DNA of 8,260 nucleotides from CAYMLQ01 sp964390795 (GTDB lineage: Bacteria > Verrucomicrobiota > Kiritimatiellia > RFP12 > UBA1067): positions 1 through 8,260 of the forward strand of contig CAYMLQ010000279.1 of assembly GCA_964390795.1 (NCBI GenBank), in the 5' to 3' direction. The notes beneath the pieces are model-generated. The model was not told the DNA's origin. It worked only from the letters and a program-made list of their open reading frames with translations, and ran no database searches. The stretch's first letter is position 1. Each line of letters starts with the position of its first letter. The translations under genes were made by a program, and so were the position numbers. Positions 7,301 to 8,260 of this stretch are shown piece by piece.

Positions 7301-7682
7301 GGCGGGAGAGCGCGTCAAGAAGGCCGGCCTGCTCGCGCCCGCTGGTGCGGCCGAGGGCGTCGGCGAGGGCGACGTCGGCTTCGGGAAGCTTCAGGGCTTC
7401 GAGCAGGAAGCAGGCGTTGTCGAAGGTTTCTGGCGTGCCGAGTTGGGCTGCGAGTCCGGGGATCGCAGCCGGCGTGGCGCTCGCCAGCAGCGTTTGGCGG
7501 GCCGCGTCCTTCTCCTCGGGCGTGCCGGAGGCGAGCTGCCTGATGAGGGCGGACTCATCGGCGATGAGGGGGAGGGTGAGCAGGCAACAGGCGATGAGGC
7601 TGTAGGCTGCAGGCTGCAGCAAGGCGGGAGCGTGCACGCGCGAACGCGGGGACGCGGAGAGAGGCGAAGAGAAAGTGAGCAT
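4320..7682 (-). CDS. Exported HEAT-repeat / FG-GAP (VCBS) propeller / discoidin-like protein
   Basis: A 1120-residue exported protein with no catalytic motif that I recognise; probably binding or scaffolding. Residues 1-41 form a long signal peptide (basic n-region R13/R15, hydrophobic about 28-41, cleavage near LIA-D). LIAC (29-32) fits a lipobox, so a lipoprotein is possible. Residues about 45-565 are Ala/Leu-rich helical HEAT/armadillo-like repeats. Residues about 595-950 hold seven calcium-loop repeats of the FG-GAP/VCBS type, starting at 605 (DFNGDGRPD), 655, 705, 755, 806, 859 and 924, enough for a seven-bladed propeller; the third loop (DIDGDGKAL) is atypical. Residues about 970-1120 resemble an F5/8 type C (discoidin) domain, ending SELEVYAQ, a fold often binding carbohydrate. 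ATG 7682 is supported by AAAGGA 7 nt upstream. It lies 25 nt after the oxidoreductase gene, probably in the same operon. The architecture is familiar in PVC genomes; its exact role is unknown. Confidence 0.88.
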   Translation of the reverse strand: MLTFSSPLSASPRSRVHAPALLQPAAYSLIACCLLTLPLIADESALIRQLASGTPEEKDAARQTLLASATPAAIPGLAAQLGTPETFDNACFLLEALKLPEADVALADALGRTSGREQAGLLDALSRRKTPLAATKAIMLCSEAPEPVRSAAARYVYTVAEPSTGKSQPIPSADLQTADALLTAAEIHSSRDTKQSVARYDALYRSTLPDHIRLAAFCGLLRADTDHIAARLTEGLTHASPVWRGTTARLAAQLPEKTLRKIGSKLMTSLPAEGRRALADALVSAKNRVGAPLLRTALKDESDAPTRLVAASGLGDLGDADDAPALIALLGHADPALADAARMSLVKLADPKTGKALLAALKSRKYNPNPAALLSVAAARDIKDAAPLITPYLNSERSDVRAAAFHALAALGVATTAPAVASAAARATDPAELRAAEKALAAMARTSPEAATLAMLAACKTVPPAPPVLFFQPLAIASHPAGLAPLAAGVEAKDPDVSDEALRTLSNVWKTGDALPCLLGQATSHAKNSLRVVALRGAIRLLPLVPDPAVYAKVLAQVTELAARPEEKALLADLPPRAPNAWAPAIHFLPRRLNSHRSEACAVADFNGDGRPDIAAGPYLYLAPDWKPLQIREVSSNVTEDGKGYADDFCNLVLDVNKDGRPDIVSGGWFSKTSYWFENTCGKPGLWPVHVIDPLGNHETGTLEDIDGDGKALEFLPQSHTTVWYEIGKDTNGLPSLVRHTVSEKRSKLGAGAGDLNGDGRPDIIRPDVWFEAPKDLRGGTWKEHPIALGSTNGTSDHTSNIIVFDVNKDGLNDIIASIAHKYGIWWYEQRRGADGAIAWTQHTIDDTWTQPHYLALADIDNDGNKELISGKRFMAHNGNDPDEFGKLCVFYYRFTPGATPVFRKHAISYDEGVSAGLNIVPVDIDADGDLDLISTGKFGGPILFENRMAAPVSAEERRAALKAAGTSAAEPPLGDNLALATRGAKAAADSELEGAKGCTVKLNDGDPGSYTAYAQKRWHSALTPMPHWAEVKLAKPAKVSRVIARFADPNGFATAFDIQVKSGDAFKTVHTSDANRTAQAANVTFAPVETDTVRFVIRKSANGAYPNAAQLSELEVYAQ
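5391..5870 (-). repeat. 150-bp-period repeats within the propeller coding sequence
   Basis: Two 30-bp copies at 5391-5420 and 5841-5870 differ at one base and lie exactly 450 bp apart. A more diverged copy lies at 5691-5720, exactly 150 bp from the second. They encode the NGDGRPDI or NKDGRPDI calcium loops of blades spaced exactly 50 residues apart. DNA-level identity this high suggests recent duplication, gene conversion or strong codon constraint. Confidence 0.7.
7597..7617 (-). repeat. Three heptamer repeats in the signal-peptide coding region
   Basis: On the plus strand AGGCTGT, AGGCTGC and AGGCTGC follow each other without gaps, encoding part of residues 22-29 of the HEAT/propeller protein. 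The unit is not a multiple of three, so gain or loss of one or two copies would shift the frame. The tract resembles heptamer arrays usually found between genes. Confidence 0.6.
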
Positions 7683-7689
7683 GGGTGAA

Positions 7690-7695
7690 TCCTTT
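7690..7695 (-). promoter_or_regulatory. Ribosome binding site of the HEAT/propeller gene
   Basis: AAAGGA lies 7 nt before ATG 7682, inside the 25-nt gap after the oxidoreductase stop. It fixes the start upstream of an unusually long signal-peptide n-region. Confidence 0.7.
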
Positions 7696-7707
7696 TGAGG
7701 ATGTGAC

Positions 7708-8260
7708 TTACAGAGACCACGGGGCGCGGCAGGGGCGGTTGATGAGACGGTTGGCCTCGGCGTCCTTGGCGAACGTCAGGGTTGCCGGATCAAAGGTCAG
7801 TTCGCGCTTGAGATGGTAGGCGATCGTGGCCGCGTGGCAGCCGACGTGAGAGAAGTGCAGCGAGGCGGGCGGCGCGGAGGTCGTCTTGCGCGATTTGACA
7901 CAGGCAATGAACTCAGCGGGATGGGCGACGGGGCGCATCCAGGTCTCGGTCGTCGCTTTGCGGGCGTCAAGGAGGTTGGGGGCTGAAACGGAAATGTCGC
8001 CCGTGTCGTCGGTTTCGACCCAGCCCTCGTCGCCCTCGAAGCGGACGGCGCACGAGCCCCGGAAGCCCTGCTGCCTCATCACGATCTTGACGCCGTCGGC
8101 GTAGTGGGCGATGAGGGTCTTGTCGTCAACAGGAACATAGCGGGTAGGTGCGGTGTGTTCGCGGACGAGGGTGAGCTGGCAGAGATCGACCGTATGGCTG
8201 CCCCATTCGGTGAGGTCGCCGTGGTAGTCGTACTGGTTGTGCCAGCCGTGGTTGGCGTAC
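7708..8260 (-). CDS. Gfo/Idh/MocA family oxidoreductase, C-terminal part (runs off the right edge)
   Basis: The visible 183 residues are the C-terminal portion of a Gfo/Idh/MocA-type NAD(P)-dependent oxidoreductase; the N-terminal Rossmann domain lies beyond position 8260, and the frame stays open from the edge to the TAA at 7710-7708. Evidence is the conserved GDLTEWGSHTVDL segment near the edge (visible residues 14-26, about 8182-8220), like the G-x-x-x-(D/E)WG-x-H-x-x-DL motif of this family, followed by the beta-rich substrate domain and a late HPAEFIACVKSR segment, typical of the family's C-terminus. Family members oxidise or epimerise sugars and polyols; many PVC paralogues are exported by Tat, but the N-terminus needed to judge this is missing. 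An internal start near 8082 is not credible because the homology continues upstream. Its stop lies 25 nt before the HEAT/propeller gene, suggesting one operon. Confidence 0.85.
   Translation of the reverse strand, partial: YANHGWHNQYDYHGDLTEWGSHTVDLCQLTLVREHTAPTRYVPVDDKTLIAHYADGVKIVMRQQGFRGSCAVRFEGDEGWVETDDTGDISVSAPNLLDARKATTETWMRPVAHPAEFIACVKSRKTTSAPPASLHFSHVGCHAATIAYHLKRELTFDPATLTFAKDAEANRLINRPCRAPWSL

Noticed and set aside
7708..8082. A separate small gene starting at the GTG at 8082
   Set aside because: The same frame stays open to the window edge and encodes conserved oxidoreductase sequence, so this is only the tail of a larger gene.

Overview
The window is GC-rich and densely coding. 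It carries four complete protein genes and one partial gene, all typical of the PVC superphylum (Planctomycetes, Verrucomicrobia, Lentisphaerae, Kiritimatiellota). The pointers are an iduronate-2-sulfatase-like sulfatase ending in EF-hands, a secreted HEAT-repeat/FG-GAP propeller protein with a discoidin-like tail, and a Gfo/Idh/MocA oxidoreductase. The phylum cannot be fixed from this sequence alone; Kiritimatiellota, Lentisphaerae or Verrucomicrobia is the best guess.

Layout, left to right. Positions 1-198 are noncoding and hold three closely spaced perfect hairpins, resembling a dispersed intergenic repeat. A minus-strand two-gene operon follows: a secreted TlpA/thioredoxin-like protein (2428-1337), then, 10 nt later, a soluble PAS-domain histidine kinase (1326-199). 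The 189-bp divergent gap (2429-2617) separates this operon from the plus-strand sulfatase (2618-4348) and contains a perfect 8-bp inverted repeat, a short direct repeat and candidate promoters for both directions. The sulfatase ends inside the 3' end of the convergent 1120-residue HEAT/propeller/discoidin gene (7682-4320), with a 29-nt overlap. Only 25 nt upstream of that gene lies the 3' end of the oxidoreductase gene (8260-7708), which continues past the right edge, so these two are probably co-transcribed.

How the genes may work together (inference). The sulfatase would remove sulfate esters from a sulfated glycan outside the cytoplasm. The HEAT/propeller/discoidin protein looks like an exported binding or scaffold protein. 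The oxidoreductase family commonly acts on sugars or polyols. Together they suggest an accessory locus for sulfated-polysaccharide use. The redoxin-kinase pair could be a separate sensing module or could regulate its neighbours; no response regulator is visible.

I see no tRNA, rRNA, CRISPR array, transposase or integrase. No clearly new system can be proven here. The points most worth following are the redoxin-kinase pair with an atypical thioredoxin active-site region, the composite 1120-residue protein with its exact 150-bp internal periodicity and a heptamer tract in its signal-peptide region, and the tandem hairpin element at the left edge.
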